Shown in pieces: positions 46,904-55,997 of a stretch of 64,000 bases of DNA (positions within the stretch are counted from its first letter, which is position 1; each line of letters begins with the position of its first letter). The position numbers and the translations under genes were made by a program. Under the pieces are notes generated by a model. That model did no database searches. It had not been told where the DNA came from and saw only the letters and a program-made list of their open reading frames with translations. This DNA comes from Desulfogranum mediterraneum DSM 13871 (GTDB taxonomy: Bacteria; Desulfobacterota; Desulfobulbia; Desulfobulbales; Desulfobulbaceae): NCBI RefSeq assembly GCF_000429965.1, contig NZ_KE387006.1, forward strand, positions 174,492 to 238,491. The letters are read 5' to 3'.

Positions 46904-49014
46904 AGTTCCGCCCTCCTGGTGGTGTTGCGAATACTCTTTTTCACATGGACGAAAACTTCGCAGAGACTGATTCCGCCTCCTGCCTGGTCCCAGTCATCCA
47001 GTGCGCCGACCATCAGTTTCTGATCACTGACTCCTGCCAGGAAACTCCTTCGCTGACGGGGAATCTCCTTGCCGAAACCATGCACCGTGAAGACCGCCTC
47101 CGGGTGGACATGATCGGTTACCTGGGCCGCCACGGTGGCGTTGTAGGAGTGATCGGCCGAGGAAAGCTCCACCTGGTCGCCTGTCTGAATACCCAGTTTT
47201 TTCGCCTGCTTGGTGTTGATCCAGGCCGTGTTGGTGGGCATCAGTTCGGAGAGCATGGGGTTGTTGGTGGTGTGGCCCTGGGTGTGGACCGCCACCTTGC
47301 CGTAGATCAGGCGGAACATGCCCTTTTCCGCTGCCTCCGGTTTCTCGAAGGGCTTTAAGGATGGCAGGCCCGCCTTGGTCAGTTTTTCACTGACCAGTTC
47401 AATCCTGCCGCTGGGGGTCTTGAAGGTGGAGTCCAGCTGGTCACGGTCATGCCAGAGGGGCTGGTCGATCAGTTCGACAAAACCCTTTTCCTCAAAGTCG
47501 GCCATGGTGTGGCCGGTGGGCTCAAGCTGCCAGGCCCAGAGTTCTTCGATGGTTGTGAAGGGGAAGGTGGCTTCCAGGCCCAGGCGATGGGCCAGGCCGG
47601 TGAAAATCTCCCAGGAGGCCCTGGTGTCGTACCTGGGTTCAACGGCCTTGCGCCGGACGGCCAGCCGTGGCTTCAGGCCTTTCTGCTGGACAATGGGGGT
47701 ATCCCGTTCAAGATAGGTGGATTCCGGGAGGATGACATCGCTGTACCAGCCATACTCGCTGTAGTTGGTGTCGATGGAGACCAGCAGCTCGCACTTGTCA
47801 AAGGCCAGCTTCTGCTGCTGGGGATCGGGCATGCCGCTGAATGGATCATGGCGCATGGCAATCCAGGCCTTGATCGGGTAGGGATCTTCCTTGAGCATGT
47901 TGTTGAAGAAGAGATGGGCCAGACCAGGCCCCTTGTCGAAGTGGGTGTACTGCCAGCCGACCCCGTCACCCCGTTTGATATCAGGCTTCGCGCAGTCAAT
48001 GGAGCGAATCCCTGGCAGGCCGCAGTCGGCTGCACCCTTGGGGATAAACAGCCCGCCCTTCAGCTCGATGTTGCCCATCAGCACGTTGAGGATATGCATG
48101 GCGCGACTGGCATAAAAGGAGTCCCTGTACCTGGCCAGGTTCCAGCCGGGATGAAAGATTACACCGGGTCGGTCTTCGCCGATCTCATCCACAAAGGCCA
48201 GCAGCTCTTTTTCCCTGATGTTGCACTCCTTGGCCGCCCAGGCCGGGGTGTAGGCTTCAATAAAGCTGCAGAGTTCGTCAAAACCGCTGACGTAACGGTC
48301 CAGGAAGTCCTGGTCGTAATAGCCCCGTTTAATCACCTCATGGATCAGCCCCAGGGCCAAGGCATAGTCGGTTCCCGGTCGAATCTGGAAGAAGCGGCTG
48401 GCCTTGGCACCGGTCATGGTCTGACGCACATCCACATAGGTGAGGCGGCCGCCCTTATCGAGCATGTCCAGGGTCTGATGGTTCTCGGCAATACGCAGCG
48501 CGGAAAACATGTCCCGACCAAAGAGCACCAGGTGGCGGGCATTCCTGATGTCGTAGCCAAAGCCCTTGCGGCCGACCCCGTTGATGGAGAGACTGGCATG
48601 GTGGGTGTTGCGGCCGCAGGTGCAGTCGTGATTGGTGTAGTTGGGAGAGCCGAAGGCATGGATAAAGGCCTTGTACATCCCCTGCCAGGGGCCGCCGCGA
48701 CTGGAGAGCACCACCGACTCCGGACCATGGGTCTGCTTGATGGTTTTCAGTTTGGCGGCGATATAATCCAGGGCCTCGTCCCAGCCCGCCTCACGCCAGC
48801 GTCCGGCACCGCGAGCACCCACCCGGATGAGGGGGGATTGGGGACGTTGGCTGTCGTTGACCAGGGCAACACCGGCCGTACCCTTGGCACAGAGTGCCCC
48901 GCCAAGCAGATGGGGGTTCCCTTCGATCCAGGTTACCTGATTGTCTTCAGACTCCACCCGGATGGGGCAGCGCACCGTGCACATCCCGCACATGGAGTAA
49001 ACTGATTGTTTCAT
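46900..49014 (-). CDS. Molybdopterin oxidoreductase, thiosulfate/polysulfide reductase-like
   Basis: 704 residues from ATG 49014 (AAGGAGAG upstream). The N-terminal 4Fe-4S motif is CGMCTVRCP with the last Cys in GGALCAKG, and the molybdopterin-binding blocks follow. A Cys-rich stretch, TNHDCTCGRNTHHAS, sits where the Mo-ligand Cys is expected. The C-terminal pterin domain ends LMVGALDDWDQ. There is no Tat signal: the chain starts MKQSVYSM, so the enzyme appears cytoplasmic, unlike PhsA/PsrA. It resembles PhsA/PsrA in size and domain order. The electron donor is uncertain, because no membrane anchor is encoded nearby. Confidence 0.85.
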   Translation of the reverse strand: MKQSVYSMCGMCTVRCPIRVESEDNQVTWIEGNPHLLGGALCAKGTAGVALVNDSQRPQSPLIRVGARGAGRWREAGWDEALDYIAAKLKTIKQTHGPESVVLSSRGGPWQGMYKAFIHAFGSPNYTNHDCTCGRNTHHASLSINGVGRKGFGYDIRNARHLVLFGRDMFSALRIAENHQTLDMLDKGGRLTYVDVRQTMTGAKASRFFQIRPGTDYALALGLIHEVIKRGYYDQDFLDRYVSGFDELCSFIEAYTPAWAAKECNIREKELLAFVDEIGEDRPGVIFHPGWNLARYRDSFYASRAMHILNVLMGNIELKGGLFIPKGAADCGLPGIRSIDCAKPDIKRGDGVGWQYTHFDKGPGLAHLFFNNMLKEDPYPIKAWIAMRHDPFSGMPDPQQQKLAFDKCELLVSIDTNYSEYGWYSDVILPESTYLERDTPIVQQKGLKPRLAVRRKAVEPRYDTRASWEIFTGLAHRLGLEATFPFTTIEELWAWQLEPTGHTMADFEEKGFVELIDQPLWHDRDQLDSTFKTPSGRIELVSEKLTKAGLPSLKPFEKPEAAEKGMFRLIYGKVAVHTQGHTTNNPMLSELMPTNTAWINTKQAKKLGIQTGDQVELSSADHSYNATVAAQVTDHVHPEAVFTVHGFGKEIPRQRRSFLAGVSDQKLMVGALDDWDQAGGGISLCEVFVHVKKSIRNTTRRAEL

Positions 49015-49057
49015 ACAACTCTCCTTGTTGTCATTTGCTGATCTGAACATTGTGACT

Positions 49058-49073
49058 CGCGTCCGATGACGCG
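49058..49073. other. Short hairpin before the molybdoenzyme gene
   Basis: CGCGTC / GACGCG around CGAT. It lies in the gap between the receiver gene and the oxidoreductase gene on the minus strand; possibly a partial terminator or leader structure. Confidence 0.3.
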
Positions 49074-49097
49074 AAAGCTGTCATCTGGATCCAGTTA

Positions 49098-49457
49098 CTA
49101 ACGTGTCAGAACTTCTGCTACTTTTTCTTTCAGCTCCAGGATGTCAATCGGTTTGACGCAGTATTCACCGGCACCGAGTTCAATGGCTGTCCGGGCTGTC
49201 TCCAGGGTGGGGTAGCCGGTCAGCATGATCGCCCTGAGCTCGGGGTTGAGCTTTTTCATCTCTTCCAGGACCTGGATGCCGTTCATCTTCTTCAGTTTGA
49301 TATCAAGGACGGCAAGATCGACCCGATGCCGGGCGACATGATCGATCGCTTCCTGCTCCTCGGTAAAGGTCCGGACATGGTGTCCCTCTCTGGTCAGTAC
49401 TTTTTTAACCAGAACCACTGCGTCCAGGACGTCGTCCAATACGAGTATTTCAGCCAT
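49098..49457 (-). CDS. Single-domain response regulator
   Basis: 119 residues, receiver domain only: acidic pair D8-D9, phospho-acceptor D52 in VLDIKLKKMNG, the switch T in MLTGYPT and the conserved Lys in YCVKPID. There is no output domain, so it signals by binding partners or passes phosphate on. It begins two bases after the histidine kinase gene. Confidence 0.92.
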   Translation of the reverse strand: MAEILVLDDVLDAVVLVKKVLTREGHHVRTFTEEQEAIDHVARHRVDLAVLDIKLKKMNGIQVLEEMKKLNPELRAIMLTGYPTLETARTAIELGAGEYCVKPIDILELKEKVAEVLTR

Positions 49458-49459
49458 TG

Positions 49460-51022
49460 TTAGGTGTGCTCCCTGTCTGTTTGCTTTGGCGCTTCACTGA
49501 GCGGCAATCGTATCTGAAAGGCTGTCCCGCTGATGGTCTCACCGCTCTCGGGATCGATGAACGGACTTTCAACCGTGATGCTGCCCCCATGTTCCTGGAT
49601 GATGCCGTAGATAACCGAGAGGCCAAGCCCCGTTCCCTTGCCGACTTCCTTGGTCGTGAAAAAAGGATCAAAGATTTTGCTTTTGATCTCTTCGGGGATA
49701 CCGCTGCCGGTATCCCGGACCGAGAGGAGGACCTCCTCCTGCTGGCTGTAGGTGGTGATGAAGAGGCGGCCGCCGTCTTCTGCCATGGCGTACTGGGCAT
49801 TATTCAGGAGGTTGATCATGACCTGACGCAGCTTTTCCGCATCTCCGATCACCTCTGGATGGTGCGGATCAAAGTTGCGGATCACCCTCACCTGGTGGAT
49901 GTTGAGGGAGTGCTCGGTGACTGCCAAGACCTCCTCGATGAGCTGGTTGAGATCAATGGCGGCCTTGACGCTGTCCGCCTGGCGGGAGAACTTGAGCAGG
50001 TCGGCTACAATCCTCCTGCAGGCCTTGGTCTGACGCTCCATGACCTCAAGGTTGGCATGGGCATCTGTGCCCTGGTGGTAATCATCCAGCATCAACTGGG
50101 TGTAGCCGAGGATGATCCCCAGGGGGGTGTTGATCTCGTGGGCGACTCCTGCGGCCATTTCGCCGACCGAGGCCATCTTTTCGCGGTTAATGAGCTGCTT
50201 GGTCATGGTCTTGAGCCGGGTCATATCCTTGCCTATCCCCTCACAGCCGACCATGGTTCCCGCCTGGTCATAGACCGTGTTGGCGGTAAAGAGGATATAG
50301 CGCCTGGTTCCGCCTCGTCCCCTGCACTCAATCTCCAGGTCCCTGACAAAACCGTTTTTTTGCAGTGCGTCGACATAGCGCTGGCGATCTTCCGCCCGGG
50401 CAAAAAGGTCATAAAAGCTGACGCGTTCCAGGGATGGATCCAGGTCAAGCAGTTCCCTGCCGCTGCTGTTGATGCTGGTCAGGTAGCCGGACTGGTCACA
50501 GAAAAAGATGATGTCCTTGGAGTTCTCGAAAAATTTGCGAAATTTCTTCTCCGAGGTCGAGAGGTTGCGGGTGCGCTCATCCACGATCTCTTCCAGGTGG
50601 GTATTGAGCAGCTTGAGTTGGGCGGCACTGGAGAAAAGCTTGCTGTTGGCCTCACTCAGTTTTTCTGCCTCCGACCTGATCGCCTTGTAGGCCGCAAGCC
50701 CCTTGTGATAGTAGATGGTGACCGCTGCGGTGGAGATGATCAACATGGTGTTGAAACCGCCCGAGTAGGGAGAGAGCTCTTTCCAGAGCGCTCCCTGTCC
50801 GCCAAAGACCAGGAAAATCCGGACAATATGACCAACGCCCCTGGAGAGCGAGAACGCTGCCATGGCAACGCAGAAATAGAAGAGGAAGCCCCAGATAAAG
50901 TTGTTTGGTTCTGTCCTGACCAGGATCCTGGCGTAGTAGAGGGCCAGGAAAGAGAGCAGGATTGCCAGGCTGGAGCCGATAATGTCGACAATGTTCGCAG
51001 GCAGGAGGGGCAGGCTGTTCAT
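49460..51022 (-). CDS. Membrane histidine kinase with PAS domain
   Basis: 520 residues. Three to four hydrophobic segments in 1-110, a coiled linker, PAS (about 160-275), HisKA with H295 in [11 protein letters not shown], and a complete HATPase domain ([31 protein letters not shown]). It probably senses a signal at the membrane through the protein encoded just upstream (ATGA overlap at 51019) and phosphorylates the receiver encoded just downstream. Confidence 0.93.
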   Translation of the reverse strand: MNSLPLLPANIVDIIGSSLAILLSFLALYYARILVRTEPNNFIWGFLFYFCVAMAAFSLSRGVGHIVRIFLVFGGQGALWKELSPYSGGFNTMLIISTAAVTIYYHKGLAAYKAIRSEAEKLSEANSKLFSSAAQLKLLNTHLEEIVDERTRNLSTSEKKFRKFFENSKDIIFFCDQSGYLTSINSSGRELLDLDPSLERVSFYDLFARAEDRQRYVDALQKNGFVRDLEIECRGRGGTRRYILFTANTVYDQAGTMVGCEGIGKDMTRLKTMTKQLINREKMASVGEMAAGVAHEINTPLGIILGYTQLMLDDYHQGTDAHANLEVMERQTKACRRIVADLLKFSRQADSVKAAIDLNQLIEEVLAVTEHSLNIHQVRVIRNFDPHHPEVIGDAEKLRQVMINLLNNAQYAMAEDGGRLFITTYSQQEEVLLSVRDTGSGIPEEIKSKIFDPFFTTKEVGKGTGLGLSVIYGIIQEHGGSITVESPFIDPESGETISGTAFQIRLPLSEAPKQTDREHT

Positions 51023-51486
51023 TGCTCCTTCTCCCTGAGAACTTCTTGACTAAAGCTGCGGAGTCCCACCACCAGGGCAACCAGGGCCGGGACATAGAGC
51101 AGATGGTCCATCTTGGTGATGAAGTAGACCATCTTTATCGGGCTGATGGGGCCAACAATCTGTTCGTTCCAGCTCGATTTAGCGATGAAATCCCCAGGTG
51201 AGAGAAACTTGATGGCCTCGTGCCCCACCAGGGCCAGCAGATTCCAGCCGGCAAAGAGAAGGCAGAAGGTCTGTAAGTATCTCCAGCCCCTACCGCTTAA
51301 CTCAGGGGTTCGACGGGTGTGCCAGTAGAGGTAGATTAAGGCCCCCATGAACAGCAGGTGGGACATCTGGTGTACATAGAGCCCTTCGGGCGCGCTATGG
51401 GGTTGTAAGGCCCAGGCACTGCCTGGAGCACAGAGGATGCTCCAGAGGAGTAGCCAGCAATGTTGTCGGTATGGTGGTCGCTTCAT
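51019..51486 (-). CDS. Membrane protein, putative sensor partner of the kinase
   Basis: 155 residues with a cleavable signal peptide (ending SAWA) and three or four membrane segments. Conserved-looking His residues occur at HQMSHLLFM, GHEAIKFL and TKMDHLLYV, which could ligate metal or haem. No known family recognised. GAGGAAACT precedes ATG 51486, and it overlaps the kinase gene by four bases. Confidence 0.7.
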   Translation of the reverse strand: MKRPPYRQHCWLLLWSILCAPGSAWALQPHSAPEGLYVHQMSHLLFMGALIYLYWHTRRTPELSGRGWRYLQTFCLLFAGWNLLALVGHEAIKFLSPGDFIAKSSWNEQIVGPISPIKMVYFITKMDHLLYVPALVALVVGLRSFSQEVLREKEQ

Positions 51487-51512
51487 AGTTTCCTCGTCTT
51501 GGTTACGCTTAC

Positions 51513-51529
51513 AGCACTATTCATGCCGG
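51513..51529 (-). promoter_or_regulatory. Weak candidate sigma-54 promoter for the kinase operon
   Basis: On the minus strand CCGGCATGAATAGTGCTG keeps the invariant GG-N10-GC spacing of -24/-12 promoters, although bases around it diverge from TGGCAC/TTGC. It lies about 27 bases before ATG 51486. Its presence next to a cluster with a sigma-54 regulator makes it worth noting. Confidence 0.3.
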
Positions 51530-51976
51530 AGATGACAGCTCTGTCGGGATGTGTTTTTTTTAATGTGAAAACAAGTTGTTGTCGGTTTGTATTCTTCTGG
51601 TTTTATCCGCTGACCTGGAGAGAGTGGTGTTTTTTGCTCTGATCTGCAACTTAAATGTTGCGCCGGAATGGGGCCTTGCCGGCTCCCATACCCTGCCGGC
51701 TCCCGCTATTGCAGGCTTTGCAAGGCTCTCCTTAAGAGAGGCAGGGGAGGATCAAGGTGCAACCGTTTTGGTGCGCTTGTCTTTTTTCTTATGATTATAG
51801 TGGCTTGTCTCGGTGGCGCCCAGGAGATACCCAGCTGAGACCACCTCTGGTGCCACATCCTTGTTGCGTCTCGGGTCGGCGGGGTTGAGTGCTCTCAGCC
51901 GGGTGGGTGCCGGAGGCTCCCCCGGAGAGGTGCGTGGGGTCTGCGGGGGCAGGATCGAGGCAAGCTCAAGTCTGCT
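51530..51976 (+). other. Gene-free region
   Basis: No supported gene. It holds an 11-base direct repeat, TGCCGGCTCCC, twice near 51678 and 51704. Open frames here run over repeat E and have no family features. Confidence 0.4.
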
Positions 51977-52117
51977 GGGTACCTTGAAAAGTGAGATTTT
52001 TCGATCAAGGCCAAGGCGCGCGAAAAATTTTACCGCAGTCATGTATTTGATATTGCAGGGATAAAATTTTGGGTGCAAGGCCGAGATTGGAAGAAAAAGC
52101 ATTTTTTCAAGGTGGCC
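51977..52117 (+). repeat. 141-bp dispersed inverted-repeat element, copy E
   Basis: Same ends (GGGTACCTTGAAAAGTG ... TTTTTTCAAGGTGGCC) and length as copies A and B, with the CCAAGGCGCGCG, ACCGCAGTCATGTATTTG and GATTGGAAGAAAAAGC blocks conserved. It lies downstream of nhaD rather than before a start codon. Confidence 0.88.
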
Positions 52118-52159
52118 TGCTGTCGAAGGGGCCTGGGTTGTGCACAGGGGGGGAACAGG

Positions 52160-52183
52160 CAGCCTCCCGGCCGGGGGAGGCTG
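52160..52183 (-). terminator. GC-rich hairpin after nhaD
   Basis: AGCCTCCC / GGGAGGCT with CCGG-type loop, 15-40 bases after the nhaD stop at 52199. There is no T-tract. Confidence 0.5.
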
Positions 52184-52198
52184 CGCGGGGTGCAGCGG

Positions 52199-53653
52199 CT
52201 AGATGGCGATGCCGTCAAAGAAGCGCTTGTTGATCAGGATATGGCTTGCAATGCTGGCCGCGTATCCCAGGGCAATGACCGGGGCCCATTTCAGGTGGCT
52301 GAAGAAGGTATATATTCCCTTGGACTGGCCCATCAGGGCCACGCCTGCGGCCGAACCGATGGAGAGCAGGCTGCCGCCGACACCTGCGGTCAGGGTGACC
52401 AGCAGCCACTGTCCGGTGGACATCTCCGGGTGCATGGTCAGAACGGCAAACATAACGGGGATATTATCCAGGGTCGCCGAAAGTATCCCTACCATGATGT
52501 TGGCGGGCAGAGGCCCCCAGCCAACGTAGATAAGCTCTGAAACAATCCCCAGGTAGCCGATGAAGCCAAGGCCTCCGACACAGAGGATCACCCCATAAAA
52601 AAACATCAGGGTGTCCCACTCGGCCCTGGCGATGTTGCGAAAAACATCAAAGGCAACGGTATCGCCGATCTGCTCCCCTGATTTCTTGGGATCATAACCG
52701 GGCGCTCCCTTGGGATTCTTGTGGGTCCTCTTCAGGTAGAAGCCAAAAAGTTTGAGATAGGCAAGACCGGTCATCATCCCCATCATCGGCGGCAGGTGGA
52801 GAAAGTTATGGAAGCAGACCGCAGTGGCTATGGTCATGAGGAAGAGGACCATGACCGTCAGGGCGCCGCGTTTGAGGCGGACATCGACGGGACAGGCCGC
52901 CGGCTGCATTCTGGGGACGGCAAAGTGGAAGATGGCCGCCGGCAGCAGCCAGTTGATCAGGGAGGGAATAAACAGGTTGAAAAAGGTGGTAAAGTCAACC
53001 AGCCCCCTCTGCCAGACCATCAGGGTGGTGATGTCGCCAAAGGGGGAGAAGGCTCCGCCGGCATTGGCTGCAACCACGATGTTGATACAGGCAAGACTGA
53101 TGAAGCGACGATTATCCCTGCCTATGGCCATCACCACGGCGCACATCAGCATGGCCGTGGTGAGGTTGTCGGCAACCGGTGAGAGGAGAAAGGAGATGGC
53201 ACCGGTGAGCCAGAACAGTTTGCGCAGGGAGAATCCTGTACAGACCAGTCTGCTGCGCAGGGTTTCAAAGACCTGGCGCTCATCCATGGCATTGATATAG
53301 GTCATGGCCACCAGGAGAAAGAGCAGCAGTTCGGCATAGTCAAGGATGTTGTGGCGCACCGCCACTTCGGCCGCCTGGGTAAAGCCATTGGCCGCATAGA
53401 TTGCAGCAATCAGACCCCAGATGATCCCGGCAGCCAGGAGGACCGGCTTTGACTTGCGCAGCTGGGTATACTCTTCAAACACAACCAGGCCATAGGCAAC
53501 CATAAAGATCAGCAGACAGCTGAGCCCTGCCAAGCTGGTGGTCAGGTTGAGTGGACCCGCACTGGCCGCGAAAACGGTATCAGCAGCCAAGAGCAGCAAC
53601 ACCCCTGTCAGCCGGAATAATCTCGTCAGGCTGGTGGATAAGGCCTCTGCCAC
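52199..53653 (-). CDS. nhaD: Na+/H+ antiporter NhaD
   Basis: 484 residues, about 12-13 membrane segments, of the ion-transporter superfamily. Motifs seen are FLLSPVADNLTTAMLM and AANAGGAFSPFGDITTLM, which hold the ion-binding region, and ATLDNIPVMFAVLTM in the second half. Exports Na+ (or Li+) in exchange for protons. It is not in an operon with the cluster before it and is separated from the divergent transporter by 440 bases. Confidence 0.93.
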   Translation of the reverse strand: MAEALSTSLTRLFRLTGVLLLLAADTVFAASAGPLNLTTSLAGLSCLLIFMVAYGLVVFEEYTQLRKSKPVLLAAGIIWGLIAAIYAANGFTQAAEVAVRHNILDYAELLLFLLVAMTYINAMDERQVFETLRSRLVCTGFSLRKLFWLTGAISFLLSPVADNLTTAMLMCAVVMAIGRDNRRFISLACINIVVAANAGGAFSPFGDITTLMVWQRGLVDFTTFFNLFIPSLINWLLPAAIFHFAVPRMQPAACPVDVRLKRGALTVMVLFLMTIATAVCFHNFLHLPPMMGMMTGLAYLKLFGFYLKRTHKNPKGAPGYDPKKSGEQIGDTVAFDVFRNIARAEWDTLMFFYGVILCVGGLGFIGYLGIVSELIYVGWGPLPANIMVGILSATLDNIPVMFAVLTMHPEMSTGQWLLVTLTAGVGGSLLSIGSAAGVALMGQSKGIYTFFSHLKWAPVIALGYAASIASHILINKRFFDGIAI

Positions 53654-54095
53654 GATAGATCCTCCTCTTGGTGTATCAGTCCCTGAAAGTTCCTCTCCAA
53701 CTCGGCAGCATCCTGAAAAATCCTCCGCATCTCGACACTCCCTCCTGTGGCCCTGTCGGCAGCGGGGTGAGAGGGTGTCGTTGTCAGCTCATTGTAGTAG
53801 GTTGTGATAATTTTGGTACAAAGATCTTGCTGCCTGAGCCCTCACAGGGGAGGAGCTCTCCATGCACTCACCGCCGACACGGTGGGGCCTGTTTCCCAAG
53901 GATTCCTGCGGTGCCGGTGGAAAGAGTACATTCTTTGCAAGAAAATGGTGGTGGGCTGTGGTACAAGCTGTTGCTGTTCCTCTGTCCTGATCCGCTTGAA
54001 CCCTTGGTGAAGAGGTGGCTGGGCGTTTCCCGGCCCCTCGAAATGGAAGAAATGGAAGATAATCGCTGCTTATCCAAGATTCCCTCCTGTCTGTT
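53654..54095 (+). other. Divergent promoter region
   Basis: Lies between divergent nhaD and the 54096 transporter. No gene, repeat copy or clear promoter identified by eye. Confidence 0.4.
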
Positions 54096-55355
54096 ATGAA
54101 AAAATATATCGGCTGGATGATCGTGGGGACCCTGCTCTTTTATCTGCTCAGTGTCCTCTCTCCCGCTCTCCTCACCGTGGCGACCCTCCTCGCCTACCTG
54201 GTGGTCCTGCTGAGTTGGCGATCCCTGGCAAAGGGCGCCCTGCACCAGGCCCTGTTGCTGGTGGGCAGCGGTTTGCTGGCCATCTCTTTTTCGGCGAGCC
54301 AGGGGGGCTTTCTGGGCTGGACCGAGATCTTTGCCGTTAACCTGCCCCTGCTGGCCATGTTTGTGGCGGTGACCTTTCTCACCCTCACCAGCCAAGATCG
54401 TGAAGATCCTGACCTGCCCAGCGGCAAGCGCGCCGTGGCGGCAACGGCCCTGGGAACCCACCTGTTCGGAGCGGTGATCAACCTGTCGGTGATGTTTGTC
54501 TTTGGGGATCGCCTCCAAAAACACGGAGCGCTCAGCAGGGCGCAACTGATTGTCCTGGGACGCTCCTTCAGTGCGGCTGCCTGGTGGTCGCCCTTTTTCA
54601 TCGCCACCGGTGTTGCCCTTACCTATGCTCCGGGAATGGTGTGGAAAGAGACGCTGATTCCTGGCGCGCTGATGAGCGGGATCGCCCTGGGCTATACCAT
54701 CATCGAGGTGTGCTGTTGGCAGAAAGAACCCTTTGCCGGTTATCCTCTCCGGGTTGAAAGTCTGCTGGTTCCGCTCCTGCTTGCCGCTGCCGTGATCGTG
54801 GTCCACCATTTCTGGCACGAGCTCAACATCTTGCTGCTCATCTGCCTGCTTGCGCCTCTGGGCGCCTGCCTCTTTATGCGTGGTCGGCCCAGGCTGGCAA
54901 CACTGCATCGCTTCATCGACACCAGGATAGCAGCCGTGAACAGTCAGTTTGCCCTGTTTCTTGCCGCAGGGGTCTTTTCCACAGGCATCAAGTCGATTAC
55001 CCGGCTCTACCCTGCTCTGTTCAGCCTCGAAGGTGCGGTTTTTAGCCCCCTGTTGTTTGCAGGCGTCTTGGCAGGGATGATCATCATCGGGATCATGGGG
55101 GTGCATCCCATTGTCAGCATCGCCATAGTCAGCCCGCTGCTGATCCCCCTGCAACCGGATCCTTCCCGGTTAGGTTTTCTCTTCTTGAGCAGTTGGGCGA
55201 TCACCGCGGGCAGCAGCCCTCTGTCCGGGGTGGGCTTGGCCCTGGTGAGTCGATACAAGGCTTCACCCCGGGGGATTCTGCAGAGCAACTGGCACTATGC
55301 GCTGGTGATGTGGGGTGGGGCCTCGCTGCTGAATCTGCTTGTTTTTAACCACTGA
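54096..55355 (+). CDS. Multi-pass transporter, ion-transporter-like
   Basis: 419 residues with roughly 11-12 membrane segments in two halves, consistent with the IT/DASS-like superfamily. Motifs such as SAAWWSPFF in the first half and SSWAITAGSSPLSGVGLAL in the second may line a substrate site. The ligand is unknown. A partial second copy of the region coding SITRLYPALFSLEGAVFS is found at 63903-64000. It is the last gene with the flanking base composition before the low-GC island. Confidence 0.7.
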   Translation: MKKYIGWMIVGTLLFYLLSVLSPALLTVATLLAYLVVLLSWRSLAKGALHQALLLVGSGLLAISFSASQGGFLGWTEIFAVNLPLLAMFVAVTFLTLTSQDREDPDLPSGKRAVAATALGTHLFGAVINLSVMFVFGDRLQKHGALSRAQLIVLGRSFSAAAWWSPFFIATGVALTYAPGMVWKETLIPGALMSGIALGYTIIEVCCWQKEPFAGYPLRVESLLVPLLLAAAVIVVHHFWHELNILLLICLLAPLGACLFMRGRPRLATLHRFIDTRIAAVNSQFALFLAAGVFSTGIKSITRLYPALFSLEGAVFSPLLFAGVLAGMIIIGIMGVHPIVSIAIVSPLLIPLQPDPSRLGFLFLSSWAITAGSSPLSGVGLALVSRYKASPRGILQSNWHYALVMWGGASLLNLLVFNH

Positions 55356-55397
55356 GACTGCTCCCCCCTGTTGCTGCTTGGCATCATTTTCTTGGGT

Positions 55398-55592
55398 CTA
55401 TCCGAATCTCCCAACCGCCTTATTGATATCTTTGGCTTAAGCCTGTGTAGATTTTGAGCCTGAAGCTGAAGTCACAATCACTTCAATCAAAACGTTTCAG
55501 GAGGCTTTGAACTCCTGAACAGCCCTATTTTCTCCTAAACCATGTCGCAGGGCGGGATAACCTGTTAACCTTTTTGGGAGATCCGGATGTAG
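55398..55592. repeat. 195-bp element with 17-bp terminal inverted repeats
   Basis: Left end CTATCCGAATCTCCCAA (55398-55414) and right end TTGGGAGATCCGGATGTAG (55574-55592) are inverted and near-identical. There is no open frame of note between them. It sits at the left edge of the low-GC island, between the transporter and ridA, and may be a MITE or the remains of an insertion event. Confidence 0.5.
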
Positions 55593-55597
55593 CCTGA

Positions 55598-55978
55598 TTA
55601 ATTCAGTACAGCAATAGCTTCGATTTCAATGCGTCCGCCTAGAGGTAGAGCTGCTACCTGAAACGCACTGCGTGCGGGAAACGGCTGTGAAAAATACTCT
55701 GAGTAAACACCGTTTGCTTCCAGGAAATTGCTCATGTCTGCCATGAATACAGTTGTTTTTACAACATTGTCCAGAGAACCACCTGCTTCGGTGATGATTG
55801 CCTTGAGGTTTTCAAGGACCTGGCGAGTACACTCCTCAATGGAACCTTCACACATCTTGCCTGTATCAGGATCGATGGGAAGCTGACCGGAAATATAGAG
55901 GGTGTTGCCTGTTTTTATTGCCTGGGAATAGGGTCCGACTGCTCCTGGAGCATTGGTAGTGCTGATCTGTGTTTTCAT
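55598..55978 (-). CDS. ridA: RidA family enamine/imine deaminase
   Basis: 126 residues from ATG 55978 with AAAGGAAAT upstream. It has the family blocks APGAVGPYSQAIKTGN and SGQLPIDPDTGKM, and the Arg-containing PARSAFQVAALP (substrate Arg) with IEIEAIAVL. Hydrolyses 2-aminoacrylate and related reactive enamines released by PLP enzymes, which fits a diaminopropionate lyase three genes upstream in the same operon. It is the last gene of the island operon. Confidence 0.95.
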   Translation of the reverse strand: MKTQISTTNAPGAVGPYSQAIKTGNTLYISGQLPIDPDTGKMCEGSIEECTRQVLENLKAIITEAGGSLDNVVKTTVFMADMSNFLEANGVYSEYFSQPFPARSAFQVAALPLGGRIEIEAIAVLN

Positions 55979-55997
55979 TTTTGGAATTTCCTTTAAG

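Noticed and set aside
47449..51049. Two plus-strand frames of over 500 codons (47449-49005, 49457-51049)
   Set aside because: Antisense of the molybdoenzyme and kinase genes; no family features.
53868..55154. 428-codon minus-strand frame opposite the 54096 transporter
   Set aside because: Rich in His, Gln and Lys without motifs; antisense of a clear membrane protein.
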